Shown: one piece after another, positions 53,966 through 63,445 of the stretch
Layout: each line of letters begins with the position of its first letter
Position numbering within the stretch: position 1 is the stretch's first letter
NCBI RefSeq assembly: GCF_913775985.1
Contig: NZ_CAJYMB010000059.1
Location: 1-64,000, forward strand
Direction of reading: 5' to 3'
From: an uncultured Pluralibacter sp.
GTDB taxonomy: Bacteria; Pseudomonadota; Gammaproteobacteria; Enterobacterales; Enterobacteriaceae
Length of the DNA stretch: 64,000 nt
Translations under genes and position numbers: made by a program
Notes under the pieces: generated by a model
What the model was told of the DNA's origin: nothing
Databases searched by the model: none
What the model saw: the letters and a program-made list of their open reading frames with translations, nothing else

Positions 53966-55051
53966 ATGTTGAAACTCATTTTTAAACGCCTGTTGGCCGG
54001 GCTGATAGCCGTCGCGGCGCTGGCAGCCAGCGTTCATGCCGACGCCCTGCGCACCATCCGCATCGGCGTGCCGGATCAGAGCGCGGGCAGCCAGCCGTTT
54101 ATTGCCGGGCCGGTGGGAATGGCCTTTATGCGCCACCAGCTGGAGGCGGCATTCAAACCTCAGGGTGTGGAAATAAAGTGGCAGTTCTTTAAGGGCGCAG
54201 GCCCTGCGGTGAATGAGGCGCTGGCCAACCGGCAGCTGGATTTTGTCTATCTTGGCGATCTGGCGGCGATTATCGGCAGGGCCAGCGGGCTTTCGACGCG
54301 CCTGCTGCTGGGCAGCCGGGGGTCGGAATCTTATCTGGCCGCCACCCGGGCATCGGGCATCAAGACGCTGGCGGATCTGAAGGGCAAGCGGGTGGCGGTA
54401 TACCGCGGCACGGCGGATCAGCTGGCGTTTGACCGCGCCCTGCAGTCGGTGGGGCTTAACGAGCGCGCAGTGCGGGTGATTAATCTGGACTGGAATGCGG
54501 GAAAAGCGGCCCTGGCGGCGGGCCGTATCGACGCGGTGTGGGGCGGCGTCTCGCTGCTGGCCCTGCGCGGGGATAAAATTGCGGTCGTGGCCAAAAGCGG
54601 CGATTCCGGACGCCAGAACACCACCCAGGCCGGATTTCTCGGCACGAGCGAATTCATCAACACCTGGCCGCAGGCCACACGGCAAATTATCGCGGTACTG
54701 GTCAGAAACGCCGCTGAAATCAGCGATCCGGCCCGTCGCGACGCCTGGGCAACTGAGATGGCCCGCCAGAGCCAGCTTCCCCGGGAACTGCTGCTTGAAG
54801 GGCTGGCGCCGCAGGATCTCAACTTCGATAACTCGCCGCGCGTTGACGCGTTCCTGATCGACAGCTTCAGCCACAGCGTTGAACAGGCCAAAGCGAGCGG
54901 CCTTATTCGCGACGGTTTTGACGTCAGGCAGTGGGCGGACGGCACCTTTGTCGAACAGGCCCTGAAAGCCCAGCCGTACGAACATCTCTGGCCGCAGTAC
55001 GACAGCGCCGGAAAGGCGGCTACCTCCCCTGCTCCGGCGGCATCCCACTGA
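53966..55051 (+). CDS. Periplasmic substrate-binding protein (SsuA-like)
   Basis: A 361-residue binding protein with a Sec signal peptide (LLAGLIAVAALAASVHA). The mature part has the NMT1/SsuA pattern: IRIGVPDQSAGSQPF, then LDFVYLGDLAAIIGRASG and LKGKRVAVYRGTADQLAF. ATG at 53966 has GGAG upstream; a GTG at 53951 is also in frame. It faces away from the permease operon but should serve it, delivering a sulfonate or sulfate ester. Its 3' end overlaps the convergent LysR gene by 32 bases. Confidence 0.87.
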   Translation: MLKLIFKRLLAGLIAVAALAASVHADALRTIRIGVPDQSAGSQPFIAGPVGMAFMRHQLEAAFKPQGVEIKWQFFKGAGPAVNEALANRQLDFVYLGDLAAIIGRASGLSTRLLLGSRGSESYLAATRASGIKTLADLKGKRVAVYRGTADQLAFDRALQSVGLNERAVRVINLDWNAGKAALAAGRIDAVWGGVSLLALRGDKIAVVAKSGDSGRQNTTQAGFLGTSEFINTWPQATRQIIAVLVRNAAEISDPARRDAWATEMARQSQLPRELLLEGLAPQDLNFDNSPRVDAFLIDSFSHSVEQAKASGLIRDGFDVRQWADGTFVEQALKAQPYEHLWPQYDSAGKAATSPAPAASH

Positions 55052-55964
55052 GGGCGTGCAGGCCGTCGAGGTGCAGAATAATGTCGATCATTTTCTGCGC
55101 CAGCTGCGGCATCATCGCGTGTACCGGCGAGATAATGGCGAAACGGGTCTGCATCAGCCGCCACTCTTCCGGCTCATCGGTCAGCGCCAGCTTGACCAGA
55201 CGGTGGCTGTGCTGGCACAGGGCGAAGCCGTCCTCGCTGGCGAAACTGATGGCATCGGTGTGCGCCAGGGTCGACAGCAGCGCGTAGATGTGGTCGCACT
55301 GGATAGCCGGGATAAAGTCCTGCTGCTGGCTGAGGGTGGCGAGCACTTTGCGCACGCCGGGCGGCAGATAGGGCGCCGCGAAGGGATAGCGCAGCATTGC
55401 CTGAATCGATACCGGCCCCTGCTGCGCCAGGGGATGATCCGCGTGGCAGATAAAAAAGCAGGGCTGGGCGCTGAGCGGCTGAACCCGCAGTTGCGGATCC
55501 AGCTCCGCCTGCCAGCTGTCGGCCACCACGAACGGGTACTGGCGAATGGTCAGGGCGTGATGCAGGGCGTGCCAGTTATCAATATGAAAACGCACCCGGG
55601 CCTGCGGCAGGCCGCGGTTAAACTCGCCCACCGCCGCCGGGATCAGGCGAAAGCCCGGGGCCTGGCCGCAGCCGAAAGCCAGCTCGCCGCGCTGGGCTTC
55701 GTCCGCCTCCCGCAGCTGGCCGCTCAGTTCCAGGTTCAGCGCCTGAAAGCGCCGCGCGTAGGGCAGCAGCGTATGCCCGTGCAGGGTCAGCACCGGCAGC
55801 TTGCTCTGGCGGTCAAACAGCGGATGCCCGACGCTCTGTTCGAGCGCCTGAATGCTGCGGCTGAACGCCGACTGCGACAGGCACACTGCTTCCGCCGCGC
55901 GGTTAAAGCTGCCGTATTCTACCAGCGCAACAAAGTTGCGCAGTTGCCGAAAGTCCAGGTGCAT
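55020..55964 (-). CDS. LysR-family regulator
   Basis: A 314-residue LysR-type regulator. The N-terminal helix-turn-helix is FVALVEYGSFNRAAEAVCLS followed by QSAFSRSIQALE; the rest is the effector-binding domain. The gene runs convergent to and overlaps the binding-protein gene, so it probably regulates the sulfur-ester locus. Its own start is at the outer end, facing the IclR and efflux operon. The inducer is unknown. Confidence 0.87.
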   Translation of the reverse strand: MHLDFRQLRNFVALVEYGSFNRAAEAVCLSQSAFSRSIQALEQSVGHPLFDRQSKLPVLTLHGHTLLPYARRFQALNLELSGQLREADEAQRGELAFGCGQAPGFRLIPAAVGEFNRGLPQARVRFHIDNWHALHHALTIRQYPFVVADSWQAELDPQLRVQPLSAQPCFFICHADHPLAQQGPVSIQAMLRYPFAAPYLPPGVRKVLATLSQQQDFIPAIQCDHIYALLSTLAHTDAISFASEDGFALCQHSHRLVKLALTDEPEEWRLMQTRFAIISPVHAMMPQLAQKMIDIILHLDGLHALSGMPPEQGR

Positions 55965-56138
55965 AGGTTTGCATCATCCTCACTGTAATAAAGTCACATT
56001 ACTGGATGAACGGCTGCGGGCGCAATATTAGGGAAGTGCGGCGCGAATGAAGAGGAACGAGGATTGGTCGGGCAAGCGCGACGATATTTACGCCTGCACG
56101 TTAATCAGAATGCGATTCACTTTTTCAAGCTGTTACAA

Positions 56139-56861
56139 CTACTTTTCCATCTTCTCTTTGATCAAAACGAGATTTTTTAATATTGCATCCCGCTCGTTCT
56201 GAACCCTGACTGACGGCGCCAGTACCGTTATTGAATAGACGCCAAACGCCGTTTTAATCAAAACCGAAAAAGAGGTAACACCTGCAATATAAATGTTTTC
56301 ATCAATGCTGAATCCATTCTCGCGGGCGGCTTTCACATCTTCGATAAGAGAAGCGCGATCGATACTCTCCCCTTCACTGTTTACTGTTTGTTGCGGCACG
56401 GCAAGTTCAAGAAAATCGTCTGATAAATCTGACAGCAGCATTTTTCCCGCCGCCGTTGCGTAGCATGGCGACTCCAGGCCAACCGGAAAAGAGACTCTCA
56501 AATCCTTTTCGTAAATAATACAATCAATGACGTGAAGCTTATTTTGATGCAGCGTGCTTAATGACACCGACTCTTTAACGGTTGAAGAGAGCTCTTTTAA
56601 AAAGGGATTAAAATAAGACAGCGCGGTCATGTTTGTATTTTGCAGCATCAGGAAAAAACCATTTCCCAGCTTGAGCTTGCCGTTAACATGGGAAATAAAA
56701 CCCTGAGATTCCAGCGTCGATATAATTCGATGAACCGTGGTTCTCGGCAGATTCAAATTCTGTGATATTTCAGCCAGTAAAAGGCCATTTATATTCTTAC
56801 TGAGCATTTTCAGTATATCAATGGCTTTAATAATAACTTTAATACTGCTGTCTCTTTCCAT
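56139..56861 (-). CDS. IclR-family regulator of the adjacent efflux operon
   Basis: A 240-residue IclR-type regulator: winged helix (KAIDILKMLSKN, LAEISQNLNLPRTTVHRIIS) and a C-terminal effector domain with CYATAAGKMLLSDL and ENGFSIDENIY. The ATG at 56861 follows GGGAG at good spacing. It is the last gene of the AaeXAB-like operon, 30 bases after the pump gene. Such regulators often sense aromatic acids, which matches the type of pump. It is AT-richer than the flanks. Confidence 0.87.
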   Translation of the reverse strand: MERDSSIKVIIKAIDILKMLSKNINGLLLAEISQNLNLPRTTVHRIISTLESQGFISHVNGKLKLGNGFFLMLQNTNMTALSYFNPFLKELSSTVKESVSLSTLHQNKLHVIDCIIYEKDLRVSFPVGLESPCYATAAGKMLLSDLSDDFLELAVPQQTVNSEGESIDRASLIEDVKAARENGFSIDENIYIAGVTSFSVLIKTAFGVYSITVLAPSVRVQNERDAILKNLVLIKEKMEK

Positions 56862-56890
56862 TATTGACTCCCACACGCGCCATAAGCATC

Positions 56891-58846
56891 TTAACTAACA
56901 ACTTTTAAATATCTATTAATAATGCTTCTTAAAATATCACTATACCTGATAGCAAAGTCATATTCAACGTCATACTTTCGAACGTAATAGCGTATAAACT
57001 GCGCTGTACTATCCACTTCTGAAGTTACCGGGAATATTTTTTTACTGTCTGGTTTAGCATGACGCAGCGTGGGTTTATCACCCGTAATAATTTTATAAAA
57101 AAGATTAACGCGCGCTTCAGCATTATTGACTAAATCATTCACCATGGATAACGAGAGGATCATTGTTGGAACAGTGCTGGTATACGCTGCATTCGCCGAA
57201 TGAAAAGCATCTGTAAGAGCCTTATAGTTCTCAGAGCCATCGCGATCGCTTCGGAAGTTTTTCACCTTGATGATGTTGTTAACAAAGTAAGCAACCGTAT
57301 TTTTTAAATCGCTGTCATGATTAATTTTAGGAACAACGGGTATCAGCTTAAAGAGGATCCTGAGTATAAATGCTCCAATGAGGACCGACGTTCCCCTCAG
57401 CACCAGGAAAGGGATATCAGCGGTATAATCAAAATTATTTTCAGGAAGAACCGTAACCATATAGCCGATATTAAATCCTATCGAATACGCAAGGGTTTTC
57501 AGACTGGATAACCCCATAAAGCCAAAGAAGACAGGCACCCCGGCAATCAATATATAAATCTCGATAGCACCCGGGAGCTGCGCGGTGATGATATAGATAA
57601 GCGAACCAAGCACGACAGCGATTATCAGCCCCCGCACAGCCATCCCGGTAATCACTTCCGGATGCGGAAGCCGACTAAACATCACGCTGAATACCACGGG
57701 TACAATACACATCAAAAACATTTCAGGCCAGGAAGAGACATACCAGATGTAATAAGTGACCAAAAACAGCAAGGCCGTTCTGGCTCCGTTCCTGTAAAAG
57801 TTGGAAAAATCAAACGGCTTGAGGAATTTATATTTTAAAGAGGGATAGTGGGTTTTCTTGACTTTCTTTCTGTAGATATCAGTCAATTCATTTATTTTTA
57901 CGAGAGCACTTAAGAAATGGCTATAATAAAAGGCATATTCGTCCTGGCGATGCGCATCCTCATTACCCACAGCATAATTCGCGCCACACTGCTGGTATTG
58001 CTCAATATCAAAATCAGCGTTGGCCCTTCCGTTGTTGGATACTTGATGATGATAGAAGTCCGAAATTTCTGACAGCAACGCCGGCGCATTTTCGGAAACA
58101 ATCTTCAGCATCATGAACAGCTCGGCGATACGGTTGCAAATCTCACGCGCATAATTACAGTACTTTCTGGAGTATGAGCTTTCCCACTCGCTATTATTTG
58201 CCAGATCGTGAATAAACGAGATTTTTTTATTCAACTCAGTAAAAGCCGCATCGCTAAAGTTATGGGCTTGGATTAAATCCGCGAAAAAAGCCTTCAGGTT
58301 ATTTAACTCGAACTGCATAATATTTTTAGATGATACGGGAAACACCAGTGAACAGACCAGTGCAACCCACAGAACACCGAAAACTACGGTGCCAATCCTG
58401 TCGACAAAAACAGTAATTAACGCTTCCCCGGTCCCGCCTGAGATAACGGGTATCAACGTCATGATACATAACGTCACAGAGCTAAAAGCGAACAGGAAGG
58501 TTACGTTCATATCGCGGGTATTCGTCGCTACGCCCGACAGAATAAAGATGATTATAGCCGTACAAATAACCGCGGCCAGCGGGCTGTCCATGGTAAAGGC
58601 CATGACCACTAAGCCTATAACTCCTCCTGACACGGTCGCCAGAAGCTGCGCTAAACACTTCTTGAGCACCTGGCCATTATCATTGCCAAAAAATGAGATC
58701 ACGCCGGTTATCATTACCCACACCGGATGTTCAAAATTCATCAATAGCGCGATAATCAGCCCGCCCCAGACTGAAATACTGACTTTAATACCCAGTTTTA
58801 CGGCATTTTTGTTGGTCAGTGAAAATACAGCGATAATGTCTCTCAT
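56891..58846 (-). CDS. FUSC-family efflux pump, AaeB-like
   Basis: A 651-residue inner membrane protein of the aromatic acid exporter family. It has two blocks of about five to six hydrophobic helices (residues about 10-170 and 350-500), each followed by a cytoplasmic stretch, as in AaeB. With the HlyD-type adaptor and the small DUF1656 protein upstream it forms an AaeXAB-like tripartite exporter, probably for aromatic carboxylic acids. Start chosen at ATG 58846; GTG at 58858 is also possible. Confidence 0.85.
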   Translation of the reverse strand: MRDIIAVFSLTNKNAVKLGIKVSISVWGGLIIALLMNFEHPVWVMITGVISFFGNDNGQVLKKCLAQLLATVSGGVIGLVVMAFTMDSPLAAVICTAIIIFILSGVATNTRDMNVTFLFAFSSVTLCIMTLIPVISGGTGEALITVFVDRIGTVVFGVLWVALVCSLVFPVSSKNIMQFELNNLKAFFADLIQAHNFSDAAFTELNKKISFIHDLANNSEWESSYSRKYCNYAREICNRIAELFMMLKIVSENAPALLSEISDFYHHQVSNNGRANADFDIEQYQQCGANYAVGNEDAHRQDEYAFYYSHFLSALVKINELTDIYRKKVKKTHYPSLKYKFLKPFDFSNFYRNGARTALLFLVTYYIWYVSSWPEMFLMCIVPVVFSVMFSRLPHPEVITGMAVRGLIIAVVLGSLIYIITAQLPGAIEIYILIAGVPVFFGFMGLSSLKTLAYSIGFNIGYMVTVLPENNFDYTADIPFLVLRGTSVLIGAFILRILFKLIPVVPKINHDSDLKNTVAYFVNNIIKVKNFRSDRDGSENYKALTDAFHSANAAYTSTVPTMILSLSMVNDLVNNAEARVNLFYKIITGDKPTLRHAKPDSKKIFPVTSEVDSTAQFIRYYVRKYDVEYDFAIRYSDILRSIINRYLKVVS

Positions 58847-58860
58847 AATGATTACCACAC

Positions 58861-59784
58861 CTACTCTAAAACAGAGAGTAAGTCAGTCAATATCGCTCTG
58901 ACGCCACTTGATTTAGTATCACTGCCCTCTTTTCTCACTTTAATCGTGGCAGTCATACCCGATGACAGGTTTATGTCGTTTGGAATTGAATCAATAGTAA
59001 TATTCACCGGTATCCTTTCCGCCAGGCGGATCCAGCTGTATCCGGCTTCAACATCAGGAAGCATCTGATTCCCGGCGGTAATATTTTCGTTAGAGATACC
59101 GGCATCGATAGACGATACGTGGCCTTTCAGGTAAATCTGACCTGACATCAGCCAAATATCTACCGGCTCGCCGACTTTGATATTTTGCAGTTTCGTTTCC
59201 TCAAAATATCCGGTGATATAATAACTGGAGTTAACCGTCAGAGCTAATTTATTGATACCTTTGTTGACATAATCACCTTTCGCCAGATCGAGGTTGGTAA
59301 TTTTTCCATCCTCCGGTGCATAGTAGACTGTTCTGTTTAAATCAATTAACGCTGCACGGGTTTTAGCTTTCGCCAGCTGATAATCTGCCAAAGCTGATGC
59401 CGCATCAAGTCTTGAGTTATCGATATCCTCCGAGCTTAATGCGTTGGTCAACCCCGCTCTGCGATTAGCATTTCGTTGCGCCCTTTGCCAGACTATTTTG
59501 GCCCGCTCCTCGTCCGCCATCGCCTGCTCATACACGTTGGTATATCTTTCCTTATCAATGGTAAATAAAACGCTGCCTTTTTTTACTATTTCAGAGTTCT
59601 TAGCCTCAACAGAGGTTAGCCATCCTGACACATCAGGCGAGATATTTATAACTTCGGCTCTGACACGCGCATTCCTTGTCCAGGGCGTATACATATATTT
59701 ATCCCATATCATTACCCCAATCGTCAGCAGCGCCATTATAATAAGAATGTGCAGGATGACTCTAAAATACCATTTCGCCTTCAT
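58861..59784 (-). CDS. HlyD-family membrane fusion protein, AaeA-like
   Basis: A 307-residue periplasmic adaptor. One N-terminal membrane anchor (ILHILIIMALLTIGVMIWDKY) is followed by TPWTRNARVRAEVINISPDVSGW, which is characteristic of AaeA/EmrA adaptors, a short alpha-hairpin and a beta-barrel (YAPEDGKITNLDLAKGDYV). It connects the FUSC pump to an outer membrane channel. Its start overlaps the upstream small gene by four bases. Confidence 0.88.
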   Translation of the reverse strand: MKAKWYFRVILHILIIMALLTIGVMIWDKYMYTPWTRNARVRAEVINISPDVSGWLTSVEAKNSEIVKKGSVLFTIDKERYTNVYEQAMADEERAKIVWQRAQRNANRRAGLTNALSSEDIDNSRLDAASALADYQLAKAKTRAALIDLNRTVYYAPEDGKITNLDLAKGDYVNKGINKLALTVNSSYYITGYFEETKLQNIKVGEPVDIWLMSGQIYLKGHVSSIDAGISNENITAGNQMLPDVEAGYSWIRLAERIPVNITIDSIPNDINLSSGMTATIKVRKEGSDTKSSGVRAILTDLLSVLE

Positions 59785-59978
59785 TTAAAATTCTCCGTAA
59801 CAAGTATCAGTAACGTAATAAAAAACACCAGGATATTTAAAACCATCTCCATACTTGAAAGGAATTCCGGCAAAAAACGGATCAACAGTTTATTGACCAG
59901 TGCAGTTATCAAAAATGACAACAGGCACCAATAAACCATAGGACTCCATAACAGATCTAAAAATGTTCTCTCGTACAT
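59781..59978 (-). CDS. DUF1656 small membrane protein, AaeX-like
   Basis: A 65-residue protein with two hydrophobic helices (VYWCLLSFLITALVNKLLI and MVLNILVFFITLLILV). Size, position and topology are those of AaeX, the small first gene of aaeXAB operons. The ATG at 59978 was chosen to match the family length (AaeX has 67 residues); the frame extends to 60080 with a Cys-rich segment that is probably not translated. Confidence 0.75.
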   Translation of the reverse strand: MYERTFLDLLWSPMVYWCLLSFLITALVNKLLIRFLPEFLSSMEMVLNILVFFITLLILVTENFK

Positions 59979-60206
59979 GCGATGCATTCCACAATGCGGA
60001 CAGTTGACCGAATGATGCACGATTATTAAAAAATCACATTGGCATTTTATGCTCATAAAATATTGCAATTTAAAAAACAAGTTATTTCAGAGGGTTACTT
60101 GTCATTGAAATAACATTGAATATTATGGGGTTTATTAAGGTGGCGAAGGGTTCAGCAATAGGGGAAAGACGATACGATTTATATAGCCCGCCAAAAGGTC
60201 AATTGC

Positions 60207-60377
60207 ATGACAAATGAAGAAATCATCAGCAGCGCGTGTCTGAATCAACAATGGACGGCCCGCGCGCAGCAGAGGCTGGCCGTATGGCAGGATTGTTATC
60301 GTTCTCATATGCGGTGGCGATCCACCGGAGTGGTTCCGCTGTCTGAGATCGGTTATGGGGGCAATTCCGGGAGTTAA
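60207..60377 (+). CDS. Small hypothetical protein
   Basis: A 56-residue frame with AAAAGGTC six bases before the ATG and a clean stop. The protein is soluble and rich in Trp, Gln and Arg (QQWTARAQQRLAVWQDCYRS, then RWRSTGVVPLSEIGYGG). Good initiation signal and unbiased composition suggest it is real. No function is recognised. Confidence 0.55.
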   Translation: MTNEEIISSACLNQQWTARAQQRLAVWQDCYRSHMRWRSTGVVPLSEIGYGGNSGS

Positions 60378-60499
60378 CGTATTGAAAAATTGGATTTTAC
60401 AGGTAACGGTACGCTAAAGAAATCGTAAGTCAGCCCGCACAGGACGGTGCCGTCCGGCCCGCGCATTTACTCGCGGGCCATGACAAACAGTTCTTCCCC

Positions 60500-61882
60500 T
60501 CAGCACTCCACCCCATTCACCGCCAGCCCGCCTTTCGACGTCTCTTTATATTTATCCTGCATATCTTTCCCGGTTTCGCGCATGGTGCGGATCACTTTAT
60601 CCAGCGAAACGAAGTGCTGCCCGTCACCGCGCAGCGCCATCTGGGCGGCGTTGATGGCTTTGACCGCGGCGATGGCGTTGCGCTCGATGCAGGGCACCTG
60701 CACCAGGCCGCCGATGGGATCGCAGGTCAGGCCGAGGTTGTGTTCCAGCGCGATTTCGGCGGCGTTCTCCACCTGTTCCGGGGTGCCCCCGAGCACTTCG
60801 GTCAGGCCGGCGGCGGCCATGGCGCAGGCGGAGCCGACTTCGCCCTGGCAGCCCACTTCAGCGCCGGAGATAGAGGCATTCTTCTTGCACAGCGTGCCAA
60901 CGGCGGCGGCGGCCAGCAGGAAATCGACCACGTCCTCCGGGCGGCTGGTGGGCTGAAACTGCATGTAGTACATCAGCACCGCCGGAACGATGCCCGCCGC
61001 GCCGTTGGTGGGAGCGGTGACCATCCGGCCGCCGGCGGCGTTCTCTTCGTTAACCGCCAGCGCGTAAAGGTTGATCCAGTCCATCGCCGACAGGGTGGAG
61101 CTGATAACGTTAGCCGCGGTGGCGGTGAGCAGGGAGCGGTACAGGGCGGGCGCCCGGCGGCGGACGTTGAGGCCGCCGGGCAGCACGCCTTCGTTGCGCA
61201 GGCCGCTGGCGATGCACGCCTGCATGACCTCCCAGATGCGGGCAAGCCCGGCGCGGATCTCCGCTTCGCTGCGCCACATCTTCTCGTTTTCCATCATCAG
61301 CTGGCTGATGCGCAGGCCGCTGCTGCGGCAGCTCGCCAGCAGCTCGCGGGCACTGTTGAAGTCGTGGGGCAGCGTGACATCCGGGAAAGGCGACTGCGCG
61401 GCGCTGGCTTCGAACTCGTCAACCACAAAACCGCCGCCCACCGAATAGTAGATGCAGGAGAAAATCGCCCCCGCCGGGCCGGAGGCGGTCAGGCGCATGG
61501 CGTTAGGATGGTAGGCCAGGGTGTCTTCGCTGAAAATCATGTCCCGGTTCCACTCGAACTCGATATTGGCCTGCCAGGGCAGTGTCAACGAGGAGGTTTC
61601 GCACACCGCGCGGATCGCCGGATCGATAATCTGCGGATCCACCGTGTCCGGCGACTCGCCCATCAGCCCCAGCAGCACCGCTTTGTCGGTACCGTGACCG
61701 ACGCCGGTGGCGCTCAGGGAGCCGAACAGCTCCACCCGCAGGTTGCTCACCTTATCGCGGTCCGCCATGGCAGCGAGCTGCTCTGCGAAGCGCTGCGCCG
61801 CGCGCATCGGCCCGACGGTGTGCGAGCTGGAAGGCCCAATCCCGACTTTGAATAAATCGAACACGCTGATGCTGATGCTCAT
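60500..61882 (-). CDS. L-serine ammonia-lyase (iron-sulfur, single chain)
   Basis: A 460-residue one-subunit [4Fe-4S] L-serine dehydratase that makes pyruvate and ammonia. The beta-type domain begins with [22 protein letters not shown]; the alpha-type domain has the cluster Cys in [33 protein letters not shown] and [15 protein letters not shown]. It faces glyA-soxB divergently. It would complete betaine breakdown by converting serine formed by GlyA to pyruvate. Confidence 0.93.
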   Translation of the reverse strand: MSISISVFDLFKVGIGPSSSHTVGPMRAAQRFAEQLAAMADRDKVSNLRVELFGSLSATGVGHGTDKAVLLGLMGESPDTVDPQIIDPAIRAVCETSSLTLPWQANIEFEWNRDMIFSEDTLAYHPNAMRLTASGPAGAIFSCIYYSVGGGFVVDEFEASAAQSPFPDVTLPHDFNSARELLASCRSSGLRISQLMMENEKMWRSEAEIRAGLARIWEVMQACIASGLRNEGVLPGGLNVRRRAPALYRSLLTATAANVISSTLSAMDWINLYALAVNEENAAGGRMVTAPTNGAAGIVPAVLMYYMQFQPTSRPEDVVDFLLAAAAVGTLCKKNASISGAEVGCQGEVGSACAMAAAGLTEVLGGTPEQVENAAEIALEHNLGLTCDPIGGLVQVPCIERNAIAAVKAINAAQMALRGDGQHFVSLDKVIRTMRETGKDMQDKYKETSKGGLAVNGVEC

Positions 61883-62167
61883 GCTGCTCTCCCGGCTTTA
61901 CGCCACGCGATAAAGCCGCATTATCGCCCCTGTCATCCGGTGGCAGATGCCGGATAACGACGCCCGCATACGCCCGGTCGACGCGCTGCTGGCCGCCGTT
62001 TCGGGGATGTCGCAAATGGACATTGCCCCGGCGTTACCAAACATTATGCCCGCCTTGCCTGTGGATATTATCCCTCGTAGATACCCGCCCTGTTGCAAAC
62101 GGCAGGCGCGCTGGCGCTGTCGGGTATCTATCCCGCAGCGGTTCGGCATTGATGGAGAACAAAAACG
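61883..62167. promoter_or_regulatory. Divergent control region between serine dehydratase and glyA
   Basis: This 285-base gap should hold promoters for both directions. GACATTGCCC at 62019-62028 repeats a motif from upstream of gbdR. A GCAGATGCCGGATAACGACG stretch resembles nothing known to me. No gene is supported here. Confidence 0.5.
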
Positions 62168-63433
62168 ATGTTTGCAAAGAGCGATGATATCCAGAGCTTT
62201 GACGGTGAACTCTGGCAGGCAATTGAGAACGAAACGGCGCGTCAGGAGGATCATATTGAGCTGATTGCCTCCGAGAACTACACCAGCCCGCGGGTCATGC
62301 AGGCGCAGGGTACCGCGCTCACCAACAAATATGCCGAAGGTTATCCCGGAAAGCGCTACTACGGCGGCTGCGAATATGTCGACGTGGTGGAACGGCTCGC
62401 TATCGAGCGCGCCTGCGCCCTGTTCGGCGCGGACTATGCCAACGTCCAGCCGCACTCCGGCTCCCAGGCAAACGCCGCGGTGTATATGGCGCTGTGCCAG
62501 CCGGGCGACACGGTGCTGGGGATGAGCCTCGCCCACGGCGGCCACCTGACCCACGGCGCGTCGGTCAGCTTCTCCGGCAAAATCTACCGCGCGGTGCAGT
62601 ACGGCCTGAGCAAAGAGACCGGCCAGATTGATTACGACCAGGTGGAAGCCCTGGCGCTGGAGCACCGCCCCAAAATGATCGTCGCCGGGTTCTCTGCCTA
62701 CTCGCGGGTTGTGGACTGGGCGCGCTTTCGCGCCATCGCCGATAAAGTCGGCGCCTGGCTGTTCGTGGATATGGCCCACGTCGCCGGGCTGGTGGCGGCG
62801 GGCGTGTACGACAGCCCCCTGCCCTGGGCCGACGTGGTGACCACCACCACCCACAAAACCCTGCGCGGCCCGCGCGGCGGGCTGATTCTGGCGAAAGCCA
62901 ATCCCGATCTGGAGAAAAAGCTCAACGCCGCGGTGTTCCCCGGCGGCCAGGGCGGCCCGCTGATGCACGTCATCGCCGCCAAGGCGGTGGCCTTTAAAGA
63001 AGCCATGCAGCCGGAATACGTCACCTACCAGCAGCAAGTGGTCAAAAACGCCCGGGCGATGGCGGAAGTGTTTATCGACCGCGGCTACGACGTGGTGTCC
63101 GGCGGCACCGATAATCACCTGTTCCTGCTGAGCCTGATCAAACAGGGCCTGACCGGCAAGGCGGCCGACGCGGCGCTGGGCCGGGCCAATATCACGGTCA
63201 ACAAGAACGCCGTGCCGGACGATCCCCAGTCGCCGTTTGTCACCTCGGGACTGCGCATTGGCTCGCCGGTGGTCACCACCCGCGGCTTTGACGAGCACAG
63301 CTGCCGCCGCCTGGCGGGCTGGATCGCCGACATTCTCGACGTGCTGTCCGACGAGGCGAAGCTGGAAACGGCCATCGCCAACGTAAAGCAGCAGGTGCTC
63401 GGCCTGTGCGCCGACTATCCCGCCTACCGCTAA
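62168..63433 (+). CDS. glyA: Serine hydroxymethyltransferase of the sarcosine operon
   Basis: A 421-residue PLP enzyme that joins glycine and methylene-tetrahydrofolate to give serine. The PLP Lys is in [14 protein letters not shown]; other signatures are [29 protein letters not shown] and [12 protein letters not shown]. It is followed after 12 bases by soxB, as in the glyA1-soxBDAG operon of Pseudomonas, so it is probably a second, catabolic copy next to the housekeeping glyA. It uses one-carbon units released by sarcosine oxidase. Confidence 0.94.
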   Translation: MFAKSDDIQSFDGELWQAIENETARQEDHIELIASENYTSPRVMQAQGTALTNKYAEGYPGKRYYGGCEYVDVVERLAIERACALFGADYANVQPHSGSQANAAVYMALCQPGDTVLGMSLAHGGHLTHGASVSFSGKIYRAVQYGLSKETGQIDYDQVEALALEHRPKMIVAGFSAYSRVVDWARFRAIADKVGAWLFVDMAHVAGLVAAGVYDSPLPWADVVTTTTHKTLRGPRGGLILAKANPDLEKKLNAAVFPGGQGGPLMHVIAAKAVAFKEAMQPEYVTYQQQVVKNARAMAEVFIDRGYDVVSGGTDNHLFLLSLIKQGLTGKAADAALGRANITVNKNAVPDDPQSPFVTSGLRIGSPVVTTRGFDEHSCRRLAGWIADILDVLSDEAKLETAIANVKQQVLGLCADYPAYR

Positions 63434-63445
63434 AGGAGCTGAGCC

